From contig NZ_LZGL01000017.1 in assembly GCF_001690685.1 (NCBI RefSeq), forward strand, positions 310,001 through 374,000: a DNA stretch of 64,000 nucleotides, read 5' to 3'. This document shows, piece by piece, positions 1 through 10,057 of the stretch. Below the pieces are notes generated by a model. The model searched no databases. It was not told where the DNA came from and worked only from the letters and a program-made list of their open reading frames with translations. The first letter of the stretch is position 1, and each line of letters opens with the position of its first letter. Source of the stretch: Gilliamella sp. wkB112. Lineage in GTDB: Bacteria; Pseudomonadota; Gammaproteobacteria; Enterobacterales; Orbaceae. The translations under genes and the position numbers were made by a program.

Positions 1-398
1 CCATGAATGCGCAAATGAAAGCTGAACGTAATAAACGTGCCGAAATTCTTGAAGCTGAAGGTGTTCGCCAAGCTGCGATTTTGCGCTCTGAAGGTGAAAA
101 ACAATCTGAAATTTTAAAAGCGGAAGGTGAACGTCAAGCTGCATTCTTACAAGCCGAAGCGCGTGAAAGAGCAGCAGAAGCAGAAGCTAAAGCAACACAA
201 ATGGTTTCGGAAGCGATAGCGGCAGGAAACATCAATGCAATTAACTATTTTGTGGCACAAAAATATACCGATGCCTTACAACAAATTGGTTCAGCAGATA
301 ATAGTAAAGTCATCATGATGCCTCTTGATGCTGCAAACTTGATGGGAAGTATTGGCGGTATTGCTGAATTAATCAAAGATGCCAAACCAAATAAGTAA
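1..398 (+). CDS. qmcA: SPFH/band 7 membrane protein QmcA-like, C-terminal part
   Basis: Partial gene: the reading frame is open to the left edge, so the real start and the band 7 (SPFH) core lie outside the window. What remains is the C-terminal region: about 70 residues of alanine- and glutamate-rich helix with repeated EGE(R/K)QA-type units, typical of the coiled-coil tail of stomatin/QmcA proteins, then a conserved tail with a [15 protein letters not shown] segment. Family knowledge: these proteins are anchored in the inner membrane and form large oligomeric rings or microdomains. The next gene, 104 bp downstream, is an NfeD-family protein, the classic partner of SPFH proteins (qmcA-ybbJ in E. 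coli), which supports the call. The methionine at position 3 is internal, not the start. Confidence 0.85.
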   Translation, partial: MNAQMKAERNKRAEILEAEGVRQAAILRSEGEKQSEILKAEGERQAAFLQAEARERAAEAEAKATQMVSEAIAAGNINAINYFVAQKYTDALQQIGSADNSKVIMMPLDAANLMGSIGGIAELIKDAKPNK

Positions 399-502
399 CC
401 AATAGCAACAATTTATATTGAAACATATGCTTCTCCTGAAACATCTTTACAACAAAGAGAAGCATTAACTCAATAACAAAATCAAATAAAAGGTTTCCCA
501 TA

Positions 503-967
503 ATGAATGATTTTTTTGCGGCCATTTACTATTCACCACATTGGGTATTTATCGCCTTAGGAGGCATTTTATTAATAGCAGAATTGCTGGGCACCGGTGG
601 TTATGCTTTATGGACTGGAGTTGCAGCAATTATAGTCGGTTTAATCGCTTGGATTTTACCTTTATCATGGCCAATTTTATGGATTTTATTTGCGATTCTA
701 ACTATAGTAACAGCTTATCTTTGGTGGCTTTGGCTTAAAAAAAATGGCAAAGACAAAGCAAGTAAAGGCGAAATTAACCAACCTCAACAAGATTTAATTG
801 GCATTAAAACTATTGTAACCGAAGCGATTATTAATGGTTCTGGACGCGTTAAAATCAAAGATGGTAGTTGGTCAGCTCGATGTGATGAAGATTTAGCTAT
901 TGGCGAATTAGTAGAGGTTGTAGCAGTTGACGGTCTAACCTTAACAATCAAACCGGTAAGTAAATAA
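503..967 (+). CDS. ybbJ: NfeD-family membrane protein YbbJ
   Basis: A 154-residue protein. Residues about 15-80 are very hydrophobic and form two to three membrane segments. The C-terminal 70 residues are a small soluble domain with an IGIKTIVTEAIINGSGRVKI-like start, typical of the NfeD OB-fold, where a short beta-barrel sits on the cytoplasmic face. Length agrees with E. coli YbbJ (about 150 residues). ATG with an AAAAGG ribosome site about ten bases upstream. It follows the SPFH gene, and the pair is thought to act together in membrane microdomain or membrane quality functions, with QmcA as partner. The exact biochemical role is not known. Confidence 0.88.
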   Translation: MNDFFAAIYYSPHWVFIALGGILLIAELLGTGGYALWTGVAAIIVGLIAWILPLSWPILWILFAILTIVTAYLWWLWLKKNGKDKASKGEINQPQQDLIGIKTIVTEAIINGSGRVKIKDGSWSARCDEDLAIGELVEVVAVDGLTLTIKPVSK

Positions 968-1060
968 TTGGGGTTCCCATAAATTAATTCTATAACCACT
1001 AATTGTATTTTTGTAGCTAAAAACAAGCCATTGCCTTGTTACTATTTAAACTAGCCTATA

Positions 1061-1086
1061 TAAAAAAGCCCAACTAAGTTGGGCTT
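1061..1086 (-). terminator. Rho-independent terminator of bglX
   Basis: A near-perfect inverted repeat (AAGCCCAAC / GTTGGGCTT, three-base loop) spans 1066-1086. Read on the minus strand the stem is followed by TTTTTTATA, so it terminates bglX. The plus-strand side lacks a strong T run, so it would be at best a weak terminator for ybbJ. Confidence 0.85.
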
Positions 1087-1144
1087 AAATCAAGAATAAA
1101 ATACTAACACTACCTAAACGATCAATAACACGTGTGATGTAAGT

Positions 1145-3418
1145 CTACTTATCTAACAAAGTAAATGTTTGTTTATCCTCGGTGGTAGAATCGGTTCCTA
1201 CGAACACATTGAATTTACCTGGTTCAGCCACATATTGCATTTTATCATTCCAGAATTTTAACATTTCCGGTTTGATAACAAATTTAACTTCACCTTTTTC
1301 AAGAGGTTTTAAACTAATTTTTTCAAAACCGATTAACTCTTTAACCGGCCTACTTACAGATGCTGTTACATCTTGCAGATAAAGTTGCACGGTCTGAACA
1401 CCCGTCCTATCACCAATATTTTCTACATTAGCAGTTACCACAATTTCGCCATCTTTAGTCATTTCATTACTTGAAAGCGAGTAATTGATAGTGAAATTGG
1501 TGTAACTCAATCCAAAACCAAATGGAAATAGCGGTTCGTTAGGACTATCAAAATAAGAAGTTGTATATTTACCCATATTTTCAGTACCATGTGGTCGACC
1601 TGTATTCAAATGGCTGTAATAAATCGGAATTTGCCCAACATTATCAGGGAATGTCATTGGTAATTTACCTGATGGATTATAATCGCCATATAAAACATCG
1701 GCTATCGCATTGCCGCCCTCAGTACCTAAAAACCAAGTTTCTAACATGGCATCCGCTTGTTGATACTCTTCAGATAGAGTTAACGGACGACCATTCATTA
1801 GCACAATAACTAATGGTTTGCGCGTGGCTTTTAATGCTTTAATTAAGCGTTTTTGGCTAGCTTGTAGTGATAAATCGGTACGGCTAGATGATTCATGAGC
1901 CATACCCTCGGCTTCACCAACAAAAGCAACGACTACATCGGCTTTTTTAGCTTTCTCAACCGCTTCAGCAATCATTTTATCTGCTGGGCGTTCGTCAAAT
2001 TTGGTGGTTTCTTCATAGAGATTTAAAAATCTGTATAATTGCTGATCATCAGATAAATTGGCTCCAAATGCATAACTAATTAAATCCGCTGTTTTAGCTG
2101 CTTTTTTTATTCCTTCTAACGGAGTAACGGCTAAATTAGCTCGTCCGGCACCAGACCAACTACCAAGAATATCCCTTTTAGAATCAGCAAGTGGTCCAAT
2201 AACAGCAATTTTTTTGTTTTTCCTTAATGGTAACACTTTGTTTTTGTTTTTTAATAATACTATACTCTGGCGCGCAACATCTCTGGCTTCTTCACGATGT
2301 AAGCGATTATCAGCAAACATGGTATCAATATCTAATTTAGGATCTAAATTACGATGTGGTTCTTTAAAAAGTCCCATATCATATTTAAGTTCTAATACAT
2401 GACGGCACGCCTTATTAATTTCTTCTTCAGTAAGCACACCTTCGTTAACCAGCTCGGGAATAAATTTTAAAAAATATTCATCATTCATGCTCACATCAAT
2501 ACCAGCTTTAATAGCAACTCTAACTGCATCTTTAGCATCACTGGCAACACCATGATTAATCAATTCCCGAATGGCACCATGATCACTAATCACCACACCA
2601 TCAAAATGCCATTTATCACGTAGCACTTCAGTTAACAACCAATGATTACCGGTAGCAGGGATACCATTAACTGATATAAGCGAAACCATAACCGCTTTAC
2701 TACCTGCATCAATAGCGGCTTTATAAGGAACCAGATATTCTTGGAACATTTTACGTTCACTCATGTCAGCTGAATTATATTCACGACCTGCTTCTACCGC
2801 GCCATAAAGCGCAAAATGTTTTACGGTAGTTACTAATGACTTTTTGTCAGATAGGACTTGTTTTTGCATTTTTTCTACAAAAATACGTCCGGCTTCAGAA
2901 GTTAAATACGGATCTTCACCAAACCCTTCTGAAACTCGTCCCCATCTTGGATCACGAGTAATATCAACCATCGGTGACCAAGTAATATTTAATCCATCAG
3001 ATGTAGCTTCATCAGCCGAAACCTCAGCAGCTTTACCTATTGCATTACGATCCCAAGTAGCGGCAATACCTAAATTAATTGGGAATACGGTGCGGTGACC
3101 ATGGATAATATCAAATCCAAAAAACAAAGGGATTTTATTGGGTGCTTTTAAAGCTCGGTCTTGCATATTAGATAAATCAGGTTCAACCACGGTATTAAAA
3201 ATGCCTCCAATCTCACCTGCTTCGATTTGTTCCAACGCTTTGTCTAAAGTTAAATCGCCACCTACACTGATTAATCGTAATTGCCCGACTTTTTCTTTGA
3301 TGCTCATTTTTGCTAATAGATCATCAATAAATGCTTTTTTTTCTGGATTATCTGGATTTTCAGCAAACAATAACCCGGAAAAAACCATTGCCATAAAAAA
3401 TAAAACTAATTTTTTCAT
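1145..3418 (-). CDS. bglX: Periplasmic beta-glucosidase, GH3 family (BglX)
   Basis: 757 residues from the chosen ATG at 3418, close to E. coli BglX (765). The start gives a signal peptide (MKKLVLFFMAMVFSGLLFA, cleaved before ENP), so the enzyme is exported. A second ATG one codon upstream (3421) is equally possible; a TTG 12 codons upstream only adds a hydrophobic extension and was rejected. The N-terminal GH3 barrel contains the KHFALYGA and VVISDHG motifs; Asp in SDHG (about residue 279) is the family nucleophile. The second alpha/beta domain and C-terminal fibronectin III-like domain (from about residue 650) follow. It hydrolyses beta-linked glucosides at the non-reducing end. It stands alone with its own terminator. 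No regulator is adjacent. Confidence 0.95.
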   Translation of the reverse strand: MKKLVLFFMAMVFSGLLFAENPDNPEKKAFIDDLLAKMSIKEKVGQLRLISVGGDLTLDKALEQIEAGEIGGIFNTVVEPDLSNMQDRALKAPNKIPLFFGFDIIHGHRTVFPINLGIAATWDRNAIGKAAEVSADEATSDGLNITWSPMVDITRDPRWGRVSEGFGEDPYLTSEAGRIFVEKMQKQVLSDKKSLVTTVKHFALYGAVEAGREYNSADMSERKMFQEYLVPYKAAIDAGSKAVMVSLISVNGIPATGNHWLLTEVLRDKWHFDGVVISDHGAIRELINHGVASDAKDAVRVAIKAGIDVSMNDEYFLKFIPELVNEGVLTEEEINKACRHVLELKYDMGLFKEPHRNLDPKLDIDTMFADNRLHREEARDVARQSIVLLKNKNKVLPLRKNKKIAVIGPLADSKRDILGSWSGAGRANLAVTPLEGIKKAAKTADLISYAFGANLSDDQQLYRFLNLYEETTKFDERPADKMIAEAVEKAKKADVVVAFVGEAEGMAHESSSRTDLSLQASQKRLIKALKATRKPLVIVLMNGRPLTLSEEYQQADAMLETWFLGTEGGNAIADVLYGDYNPSGKLPMTFPDNVGQIPIYYSHLNTGRPHGTENMGKYTTSYFDSPNEPLFPFGFGLSYTNFTINYSLSSNEMTKDGEIVVTANVENIGDRTGVQTVQLYLQDVTASVSRPVKELIGFEKISLKPLEKGEVKFVIKPEMLKFWNDKMQYVAEPGKFNVFVGTDSTTEDKQTFTLLDK

Positions 3419-3594
3419 CATAATAAATATTGTTATAATTAAGAGGATAGACAAGCTTATAGAATAACGTATTCGTTAAAAAAAATCTCGAACTTTAAAA
3501 AGATTGTTAGTTTTAAAGAAAAATAGCTATAGAAAATCATTAATTCTGTCACTTCACCAGTATTAGCTAGCCAAGTAACAGATTATGTATTGGG

Positions 3595-4086
3595 CTAATC
3601 TCTAAAATTAGTAAATTGAAATGGTTGGCCTAATTCTGCATTTTTAACTAAAGCCATTGTTGCTTGTAAATCATCCCGAGATTTGCCGGTAACCCGTACT
3701 TGTTCACCTTGAACTTGAGCTTGCACTTTAATTTTACTGTCTTTAATTAATTTAACTATTTTCTTGGACAATTCTTTATCAATTCCTTGTTTAAGCTTAA
3801 CAGTAATGCTATAGAGTTTACCGCTGTGCTCCATCTCTTCAGGAATTTCTAAAGCTCCGCTATCAATACCGCGTTTAGCTAGTTTATCACGGAGAATATC
3901 TAATAACTGCTGTACATGGAAATCAGATTGACTGGTTGCTTTAATGGTTTCATTTTTTTCATTTAATTCAAATGAAGCTTCAACATTTTTGAAATCCCAA
4001 CGAGTTGCTAACTCACGTATGGCGTTATCAACACCATTTTTAACTTCGGGCATTTGGATCTCAGATACAATATCAAAAGAAGGCAT
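3595..4086 (-). CDS. yajQ: YajQ-family nucleotide-binding protein
   Basis: 163 residues, the usual length of YajQ. It begins [10 protein letters not shown] and contains the conserved N(A/G)xRELxTRWDFK segment and the SREDLQ-like C-terminal motif seen as SRDDLQATM. The family has two ferredoxin-like RNA-recognition-type folds. Members bind cyclic di-GMP in Xanthomonas and have been reported to bind tRNA or GTP in E. coli, so the exact role here is open. A good AGAGGAAAG ribosome site precedes the ATG. It lies alone between bglX and dapD on the same strand, with dapD terminating upstream, so it probably has its own promoter in 4087-4142. Confidence 0.93.
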   Translation of the reverse strand: MPSFDIVSEIQMPEVKNGVDNAIRELATRWDFKNVEASFELNEKNETIKATSQSDFHVQQLLDILRDKLAKRGIDSGALEIPEEMEHSGKLYSITVKLKQGIDKELSKKIVKLIKDSKIKVQAQVQGEQVRVTGKSRDDLQATMALVKNAELGQPFQFTNFRD

Positions 4087-4142
4087 AAACTTTCCTCTTC
4101 TTAATTGTTATAAACAATATAACTAATTATTTTAAAATAACT

Positions 4143-4177
4143 AAAAAAATGCGCTACCCACTAATTGAAGTAGCGCA
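4143..4177 (-). terminator. Rho-independent terminator of dapD
   Basis: The inverted repeat TGCGCTAC / GTAGCGCA (4150-4157 and 4170-4177) is followed on the minus strand by ATTTTTTTAG. It sits 18 bases after the dapD stop codon. Confidence 0.88.
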
Positions 4178-4195
4178 AAAATCTAAATAATACTA

Positions 4196-5020
4196 TTAAT
4201 CAATAGTACGCAATAATTCATTGATACCAACTTTACCTAAAGTTTTAGCATCCACTTTTTTAACGATAACCGCACAATAAAGGCTATATTTGCCATCTTT
4301 AGTCGGTAAATTACCTGAAACCACTACCGAACCGGCTGGAACTCGTCCGTAATACACTTCTCCAGTTGCTCGGTCATAAATTTTAGTGCTTTGACCAATA
4401 AAGACACCCATCGAAATAACTGAACCTTCTTCGACAATGACACCTTCAACAATTTCACTACGCGCACCAATAAAGCAGTTATCTTCGATAATAGTTGGGT
4501 TAGCTTGTAATGGTTCTAATACACCACCGATTCCAACACCACCAGATAAATGCACATTTTTACCTATTTGTGCACATGAACCAACGGTTACCCAAGTATC
4601 AACCATAGTACCTTCATCAACATAGGCACCGATGTTTACATAAGATGGCATTAACACTGTGTTGCGCGCAACATAGGCTCCTTTACGAGCAATAGCTGAT
4701 GGCACCACACGGAAACCTTCTTGTTGGAACCTTGCTTGATCATACTCAGCAAATTTTAATGGTACTTTGTCATAATAATTAGTGGCACCGCCATCAATTA
4801 GTTGGTTTTCATTAATACGGAATGAGAGCAACACCGCTTTTTTTAGCCATTGATGAGTAACCCACTCACCATTAATCTTTTCAGCAACTCGCATTTTACC
4901 ATTATCCAATAATGCAATAGATTGATTAATCGCATCACGAGTTCTTGCATCTACACTTGTTGGTGTAATATCTGCACGATGTTCAAAAGCTGTTTCAATA
5001 ATAGTTTGTAATTGTTGCAT
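4196..5020 (-). CDS. dapD: 2,3,4,5-tetrahydropyridine-2,6-dicarboxylate N-succinyltransferase (DapD)
   Basis: 274 residues, same length as E. coli DapD. It transfers succinyl from succinyl-CoA to tetrahydrodipicolinate in the lysine and diaminopimelate pathway, so it feeds both protein and peptidoglycan synthesis. The middle of the protein (about residues 105-215) shows the isoleucine-rich hexapeptide repeats of a left-handed beta helix ([20 protein letters not shown], then GGVGIGG and related repeats). The N-terminal helical domain begins MQQLQTIIE. It is a single-gene unit with a terminator right after the stop codon. In E. coli it is also isolated from other dap genes. Confidence 0.97.
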   Translation of the reverse strand: MQQLQTIIETAFEHRADITPTSVDARTRDAINQSIALLDNGKMRVAEKINGEWVTHQWLKKAVLLSFRINENQLIDGGATNYYDKVPLKFAEYDQARFQQEGFRVVPSAIARKGAYVARNTVLMPSYVNIGAYVDEGTMVDTWVTVGSCAQIGKNVHLSGGVGIGGVLEPLQANPTIIEDNCFIGARSEIVEGVIVEEGSVISMGVFIGQSTKIYDRATGEVYYGRVPAGSVVVSGNLPTKDGKYSLYCAVIVKKVDAKTLGKVGINELLRTID

Positions 5021-5241
5021 CTAAAGTTTCCTTTAACTTATGTGTCAGTTAACCAATAAAATAAGGTTACAGTATAATATAATATGTAACGCTTTTTAAG
5101 CGGTTTGTCATATCTACAAAATTCAGCTAGTAAAAACCTAAAAATTTGCGATGCTGTTCCCAATATAATAAAAATCCTCCTGCCAATTGGTAACTTATTG
5201 ATAACATCATGATATGTTAATTTTTTCTAAAGAACATAATT

Positions 5242-5718
5242 ATGCCAAACGCAGGATTTTCCTTAATAGAAGTATTGGTTTTCACCTGTATTACCACAAT
5301 TTTAGCAACTATTGGGATCCAACAATGGAAGTCATTACAACTTCGCAATGAATTAATTGTCACCACTCAACAACTAGCCTATTTTTTAAATGAAGTTCAA
5401 GTCATGGCTTATACGCATAATGATACTTATAATCTTTACCATTTTTCATCACCTTGGTGCTTAGCTGTAACCAAAGAGGAACGTCCAAATAATTGCGAAC
5501 AAGGGTTGCTTAAATTTAATAAACCATATGCATCAGTTGTTATAAATGGATTAACCGACAAAAAAACAATCTCTTTTTGGGGAAGAAGAAATATGGCACA
5601 AACCATGTCATTTCAACTCAAAAATGACATAGGGATGACTAAAGTCATTATATCTTTTCGCGGACGCATTCGCTTTTGTAGCCAAAATAATTTTTTAGCA
5701 GGCTTACCTCAATGTTAA
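5242..5718 (+). CDS. ppdA: Prepilin peptidase-dependent protein A (GspH-like minor pseudopilin)
   Basis: 158 residues (E. coli PpdA 156). It starts with a very short leader ending in glycine and the type IV prepilin N-methylation motif G|FSLIEVLVFT, with Glu at +5, followed by a hydrophobic helix. It is first of four overlapping pseudopilin genes and its stop overlaps the next start by 7 bases. The C-terminal part is typical of GspH/FimT minor pilins with conserved cysteines. Likely part of a type IV pilus initiation complex. Neither pilus motor nor prepilin peptidase genes are in this window, so an operating pilus cannot be shown here. Confidence 0.88.
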   Translation: MPNAGFSLIEVLVFTCITTILATIGIQQWKSLQLRNELIVTTQQLAYFLNEVQVMAYTHNDTYNLYHFSSPWCLAVTKEERPNNCEQGLLKFNKPYASVVINGLTDKKTISFWGRRNMAQTMSFQLKNDIGMTKVIISFRGRIRFCSQNNFLAGLPQC

Positions 5719-6275
5719 AAGTATCAGGTTTTTCATTACTGGAAATGTTAATCAGTATTATATTATCGAGTTTAATAATTATTGGCTGCAATTCATTTTA
5801 TGTACAATTGCAAACTAATATAATGCAATATAATCAAAAAATTCAGTTACGCAATACTATTCATCAAACATTAATAGGGGTTACCAAAGATATTCGCCGA
5901 GCTGGGTTTATTGCCAATGATCCAATGAAAATGACCACCAAAGCTCTAGAAATTAATTCCCAACAAAATTGCATCATTATTCGTTATGATAATGAAATTC
6001 GCAGTGATTGGATTTATGATCCATTTTATAAAAAAAACTCAGATATATTTGCTTATCGTTATCATAAAAATAATCTTGAATACAAAACAGGAACGCTTGA
6101 TTGCCAAGGCAGTAATTGGGAAAAACTATTTGATCCATCTAAATTTAAAATCACTCGTTTTGTGATAAAACAGAGAACAAACAGTATTGAAATTTTATTA
6201 GCTGCCGAACTAATTAATAATAAGCAAATCAATTATCAGATTACTAAAATAGTTAAAAATGAAAATTTATTCTGA
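5712..6275 (+). CDS. ppdB: Prepilin peptidase-dependent protein B (PilW-like minor pseudopilin)
   Basis: 187 residues, close to E. coli PpdB. The prepilin motif is G|FSLLEMLISIILSS, with Glu at +5, then a transmembrane helix. The body resembles PilW-type minor pilins (IRRAGFI segment about residues 60-65, then a soluble domain). It overlaps ppdA by 7 bases and the next gene by 17 bases, which implies translational coupling. Order ppdA-ppdB-ygdB-ppdC is the E. coli order, where these genes precede recC. Confidence 0.87.
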   Translation: MLKVSGFSLLEMLISIILSSLIIIGCNSFYVQLQTNIMQYNQKIQLRNTIHQTLIGVTKDIRRAGFIANDPMKMTTKALEINSQQNCIIIRYDNEIRSDWIYDPFYKKNSDIFAYRYHKNNLEYKTGTLDCQGSNWEKLFDPSKFKITRFVIKQRTNSIEILLAAELINNKQINYQITKIVKNENLF

Positions 6276-6696
6276 TGCAGACAATACTACATTTTCTGGT
6301 TTTAGTACCATAGTGATGGTGTTTGTCTTGATGATGGTTGGATTGATATTATTAACCGGATTTAATCTATTAATTAATTCATGGCAAAAAACAGTTGTTA
6401 TGGAAAATCTCTATTACCAAAAATTTAATCATGCTAGTTCATCATTAACTTGGGCTCTCAACCAACATTGGGCGGTCCCAACAGCAAGTTGGCAATGTGC
6501 CAATGAAGCAACGTATCAACTAAAAGCGTGTATAAAAAAATCTTTATTAACTATTGATAATTATGTATTAGTGCGTGGTGAGGCTGAGGATTTTTTTCTT
6601 TATACTTTAGCTCATTTTGATAATAACCAATTAGTGGTTGAAAAGGGGCACTGGCTTGATTATTGTCCAGAAAAAAAGAGTATCGATTGTGAATAA
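6259..6696 (+). CDS. ygdB: YgdB-like minor pseudopilin (PilX type)
   Basis: 145 residues (E. coli YgdB about 135). The leader ends in GFSTIVMVFVLMMVG and lacks the usual Glu at +5, which is common in PilX/GspK-like minor pilins. One hydrophobic helix follows, then a soluble domain with cysteines near residues 75, 86, 136 and 143. The start ATG lies inside the end of ppdB (17-base overlap). Its role is inferred from the neighbours and the pilin-like N-terminus. Confidence 0.8.
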   Translation: MKIYSDADNTTFSGFSTIVMVFVLMMVGLILLTGFNLLINSWQKTVVMENLYYQKFNHASSSLTWALNQHWAVPTASWQCANEATYQLKACIKKSLLTIDNYVLVRGEAEDFFLYTLAHFDNNQLVVEKGHWLDYCPEKKSIDCE

Positions 6697-7012
6697 AAAG
6701 AATATTAATGGATTTTGTTTGATCGAAGTAATGGTTGCAGTAGTACTGTTGGCAATCATTCTAGTTGGCTTTATTAATTATCAACAAGTTCTATTAAATA
6801 AATATCACTACTTATCAATAAAACTCAGTGCGAATCAGATAGCTTATCAGCTACTTGATAGCTATCCACAAATTAATAATCAACTTTTACCACCAGACTG
6901 GCAATATAATATCGACAGTAAATCTCTTGATTTTCATTGTAAAATGGTAGTGGTTAGTATTATTCCACTACAACATAAAAAGATTATGCAACAGCGACTA
7001 TTTTGTAATTGA
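6689..7012 (+). CDS. ppdC: Prepilin peptidase-dependent protein C (minor pseudopilin)
   Basis: 107 residues from the GTG at 6689, exactly the length of E. coli PpdC. The GTG follows an AAAGAG ribosome site and overlaps the end of ygdB by 8 bases; a longer frame from a TTG at 6638 would put 17 residues before the normal leader and was rejected. Prepilin motif G|FCLIEVMVAVVLLAI with Glu at +5. In E. coli recC follows directly; here the next gene is ybfF on the opposite strand, only 19 bases away, so recC is not at this position. Confidence 0.85.
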   Translation: MNKKNINGFCLIEVMVAVVLLAIILVGFINYQQVLLNKYHYLSIKLSANQIAYQLLDSYPQINNQLLPPDWQYNIDSKSLDFHCKMVVVSIIPLQHKKIMQQRLFCN

Positions 7013-7031
7013 TTGATAAATAACAGTAAAA

Positions 7032-7781
7032 TCAACTGTGATTATTTAACCAATGGTGTAAGATCTGCAAAACTTGAGTCGTTTTTTCGGCATGAACATT
7101 ATGTCCTGCCCCTATAACTGTCTCTATTTTAGCATAAGGAAATTGTTGAAAGATTTTCTCATAATCGGCTTCGCAAATATAATCAGAGTTACCACCTTTA
7201 ATAAATAATGTGGGTTTTAACCAGGGTGAAATCGACGACCAATCACAGAGGCTAGCGTATTGTTTAATAATAACATCAATATTAAATAACCATTGGCCAT
7301 TTTTGTAAGATTTTAGTAAAAACATGATAGTTGGTTCAGACAAACCATTAGCTTTCATTATATTGATAATCTGTTTTTTATCCGTTATATTACAGCATTG
7401 TGCTAACGCTTTTAATACCAAGGCATTAGTTGAAACTGGATATTTAACAGGGGCAATATCGATCGCCACAATTCGTTCAATAATATCAGGAATTATTTGC
7501 GTCAATTGCAAAGCGACTTTACCTCCCATTGAATGTCCTATGAAAATAACATTCTGCAAGCACAAATCATGGCACAGTTCAGCAATATCATCAGCCATCG
7601 CTTGAAATGTCATCTTATCAGACCATGGTGAAAGCCCGTGATTACGCATATCGACTTGAATAGTTTGATAATTTAATTGTAAATCTTTAGCCAACATATT
7701 CAAATTGTCTAAACTTCCAAAAACACCATGCAGAAAAAAAATTGCAGCCCCGCTACCTTGTAGCTTATAGTTTAATTTCAT
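7032..7781 (-). CDS. ybfF: Alpha/beta-hydrolase esterase YbfF
   Basis: 249 residues (E. coli YbfF 254). Alpha/beta hydrolase fold with oxyanion-hole region HGVFGSLDN near residue 20, nucleophile elbow GHSMGG (Ser about residue 84) and a catalytic His in GAGHNVHAE near the end. The QVDMRNHGLSP segment matches the YbfF group rather than BioH. E. coli YbfF hydrolyses acyl-CoA and short esters in vitro; its natural substrate is uncertain. It converges with the pseudopilin operon with a 19-base gap and no clear terminator. Confidence 0.9.
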   Translation of the reverse strand: MKLNYKLQGSGAAIFFLHGVFGSLDNLNMLAKDLQLNYQTIQVDMRNHGLSPWSDKMTFQAMADDIAELCHDLCLQNVIFIGHSMGGKVALQLTQIIPDIIERIVAIDIAPVKYPVSTNALVLKALAQCCNITDKKQIINIMKANGLSEPTIMFLLKSYKNGQWLFNIDVIIKQYASLCDWSSISPWLKPTLFIKGGNSDYICEADYEKIFQQFPYAKIETVIGAGHNVHAEKTTQVLQILHHWLNNHS

Positions 7782-7917
7782 AAAACCACTCTATTAGTTA
7801 TATTAATGCCATCAAGTATACGTATTTTTTAATACTTATCTTGAATTAATTCAATGTTCACAATCTAAATAACTGTGATAGAATTCAAGACTCATTTTAT
7901 TAATGATATTAAGTTAC

Positions 7918-9858
7918 ATGTTTCAAAATAATCCTCTACTCGCACAATTAAAGCAAGAACTCCATGAACAAACTCCTCGGGTTGAAGGCGTTGTTCGCGC
8001 CCATGACAAAGGCTTTGGATTTTTAGATGTTGATAATAAAACCAGCTATTTTATCCCAATTTCTAAAATGAAACTGGTCTGTCATGGCGATAAAGTATCC
8101 GGCTCAATCATCAATAATAAAGACAAAGAATCATTCGAGCCAGAACTATTAATCGAAAGCTGTTTACAAAAATTTATTGGTAAAATTGGTTTTCAAGATC
8201 GGGCTATGGTTATCTATCCGGAAAATATGCCTGCTAATTTTGCCATCCGTTGCAAAGTTAATAAACAAGTATCAGAAAAATTGCGAGAAGGTGATTGGGT
8301 GGTTGCCACACTAGTTACTCACCCATTAGATAAGGAAGAAAATGTTTTTTTAGCTGAAATTACTCGTTTTATTGCTGAAAGTACTTCTCCTTTACAATTA
8401 TGGTTAAAAACCTTGGCGCGTTACGATTTAGAATCGGAGTCACCACAAGCTGAAACCTTAACTATGCATGCAAGTGAAATTGAAAATCGTGTAGATCTAA
8501 CTGATGTTAACTTCTTTACTATAGATAGCGAAGATACTGAAGATATGGACGATGCTATTTCACTAGCAAAAGATGAGCAAGGTAACTATCAACTTATGGT
8601 AGCTATTGCCGATCCAACTGCTTATGTTTTACCTGATAGTCAAATTGATGAAATTGCAAAAATCAGGAATTTCACTACTTATTTGCCTGATTTTAACATC
8701 CCAATGCTACCTAGCAAATTAGCTAATGATTTATGTTCATTACATGCCAATCAAAAACGTCCGGCCATGGTATGCAAAATTAATCTCGATGCCAGTGGTA
8801 ATATTATCTATGATGATATTTGTTTTATGCCCGCATGGGTTGAATCTAAAGCCAAACTTTCTTATAACAATGTGTCTGATTTTTTGGAAAATGGCAGTGA
8901 ATTATTAGCCGATCAACCAACATTACCCGAACAACTTAAACTACTATCTAGTTTAGCTACAATAAGAATGAATTGGCGACAAACCCATGCTTTAGTATTC
9001 AAAGACAATAATGACTATCGTTTTATTCTCGATGAGAATCGCCAAGTTAAAACAATTATTAAGGATTCTCGGCGTATTGCTCACCGGATAGTTGAGGAAG
9101 CTATGGTAATAGCCAATCAAGCTTTAACTTGGCAATTAAAAAACCATATTGGCTTTGGCATTTTCAATATTCATTCAGGGTTTGATAATAAATATATCGA
9201 ACAAATTTTAAAAGTTTTGACTGATAACGGTATAACTGATTTTGATAAAGATTCATTGTTATCTTTTGAAGGTTATTTGCAACTACGGCGTCAGATTGAA
9301 GATAATGCATTTTTAACTGCTCGGTTACGTAAATTTCAATGCCCAGCGGATTTTTCCATTACACCACAACCACATTTTGGTTTGGGATTTGAGTCTTATG
9401 CAACTTGGACGTCGCCTATTCGTAAATATGGTGATATGGTTAATCATCGCTTAATCAAAGCATACATTCGCTCACAACAGTTAATAGAACCAGATCAAGA
9501 ACAGCTCAAAATCATGAATGAAAGACGTAAAATGCTACGTTATGCTGAACGTGATATTGCTGAAAATCTTTATGCACAATATTTAACCAATAAAATTGGG
9601 GACAGTTACAACGCTGAAATTATTGATATTAATCGTGGTGGCGCACGTGTACGCTTAACGGATATTGGAGCCTTTGCGTTTGTGCCACTGTCGATGATTC
9701 ATGCAGTACGCGATGAAATCTTGGCACTCCCGGATGCCGGAAGCATAAAAATTAAAGATGATATCTGTTATAAGCTTGCTGACACTATTCCTATATCAAT
9801 TCACCAAGTCAAAAATGAAAATCAGACCATTATTGCCAAAATAGCGATAAATGAATAG
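7918..9858 (+). CDS. rnb: Exoribonuclease II (RNase II)
   Basis: 646 residues (E. coli RNase II 644). Processive 3'-to-5' degradation of single-stranded RNA in the cytoplasm. The start at 7918 gives MFQNNPLLAQLKQEL, matching the E. coli N-terminus; an ATG five codons upstream (7903) is possible. Domains in order: cold-shock domains (about 1-170), the RNB catalytic domain (about 185-530) with the Asp cluster in DSEDTEDMDDA near residue 205, and a C-terminal S1 domain. The LPGFNIPML-like segment and TSPIRKYGDM motif are family signatures. A single gene with no partner. RNase R (rnr) is also in this window. Confidence 0.97.
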   Translation: MFQNNPLLAQLKQELHEQTPRVEGVVRAHDKGFGFLDVDNKTSYFIPISKMKLVCHGDKVSGSIINNKDKESFEPELLIESCLQKFIGKIGFQDRAMVIYPENMPANFAIRCKVNKQVSEKLREGDWVVATLVTHPLDKEENVFLAEITRFIAESTSPLQLWLKTLARYDLESESPQAETLTMHASEIENRVDLTDVNFFTIDSEDTEDMDDAISLAKDEQGNYQLMVAIADPTAYVLPDSQIDEIAKIRNFTTYLPDFNIPMLPSKLANDLCSLHANQKRPAMVCKINLDASGNIIYDDICFMPAWVESKAKLSYNNVSDFLENGSELLADQPTLPEQLKLLSSLATIRMNWRQTHALVFKDNNDYRFILDENRQVKTIIKDSRRIAHRIVEEAMVIANQALTWQLKNHIGFGIFNIHSGFDNKYIEQILKVLTDNGITDFDKDSLLSFEGYLQLRRQIEDNAFLTARLRKFQCPADFSITPQPHFGLGFESYATWTSPIRKYGDMVNHRLIKAYIRSQQLIEPDQEQLKIMNERRKMLRYAERDIAENLYAQYLTNKIGDSYNAEIIDINRGGARVRLTDIGAFAFVPLSMIHAVRDEILALPDAGSIKIKDDICYKLADTIPISIHQVKNENQTIIAKIAINE

Positions 9859-10057
9859 CCCGAGCACAATACTATACCTTCGACATTAATCTATTCAAAG
9901 TATCAATTACTACTTACCTCTAATTATAGAGGTAAGCCACCAATATTTGACTATATTTTAACAATTAGACTCTTTTTTTTCTTAATTAGATCTGCTATCT
10001 TTCTCAATTCATTAAAAATAAGTATTATCACTTGATTAACAATAGCTAGAGGGAATT

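Noticed and set aside
3419-3454. Longer bglX start at 3454
   Set aside because: It is a TTG and puts a hydrophobic extension before the normal signal peptide; ATG at 3418 or 3421 is natural.
9913-9936. CTTACCTC / GAGGTAAG hairpin after rnb as a terminator
   Set aside because: There is no T run on either side; it may be a hairpin only.
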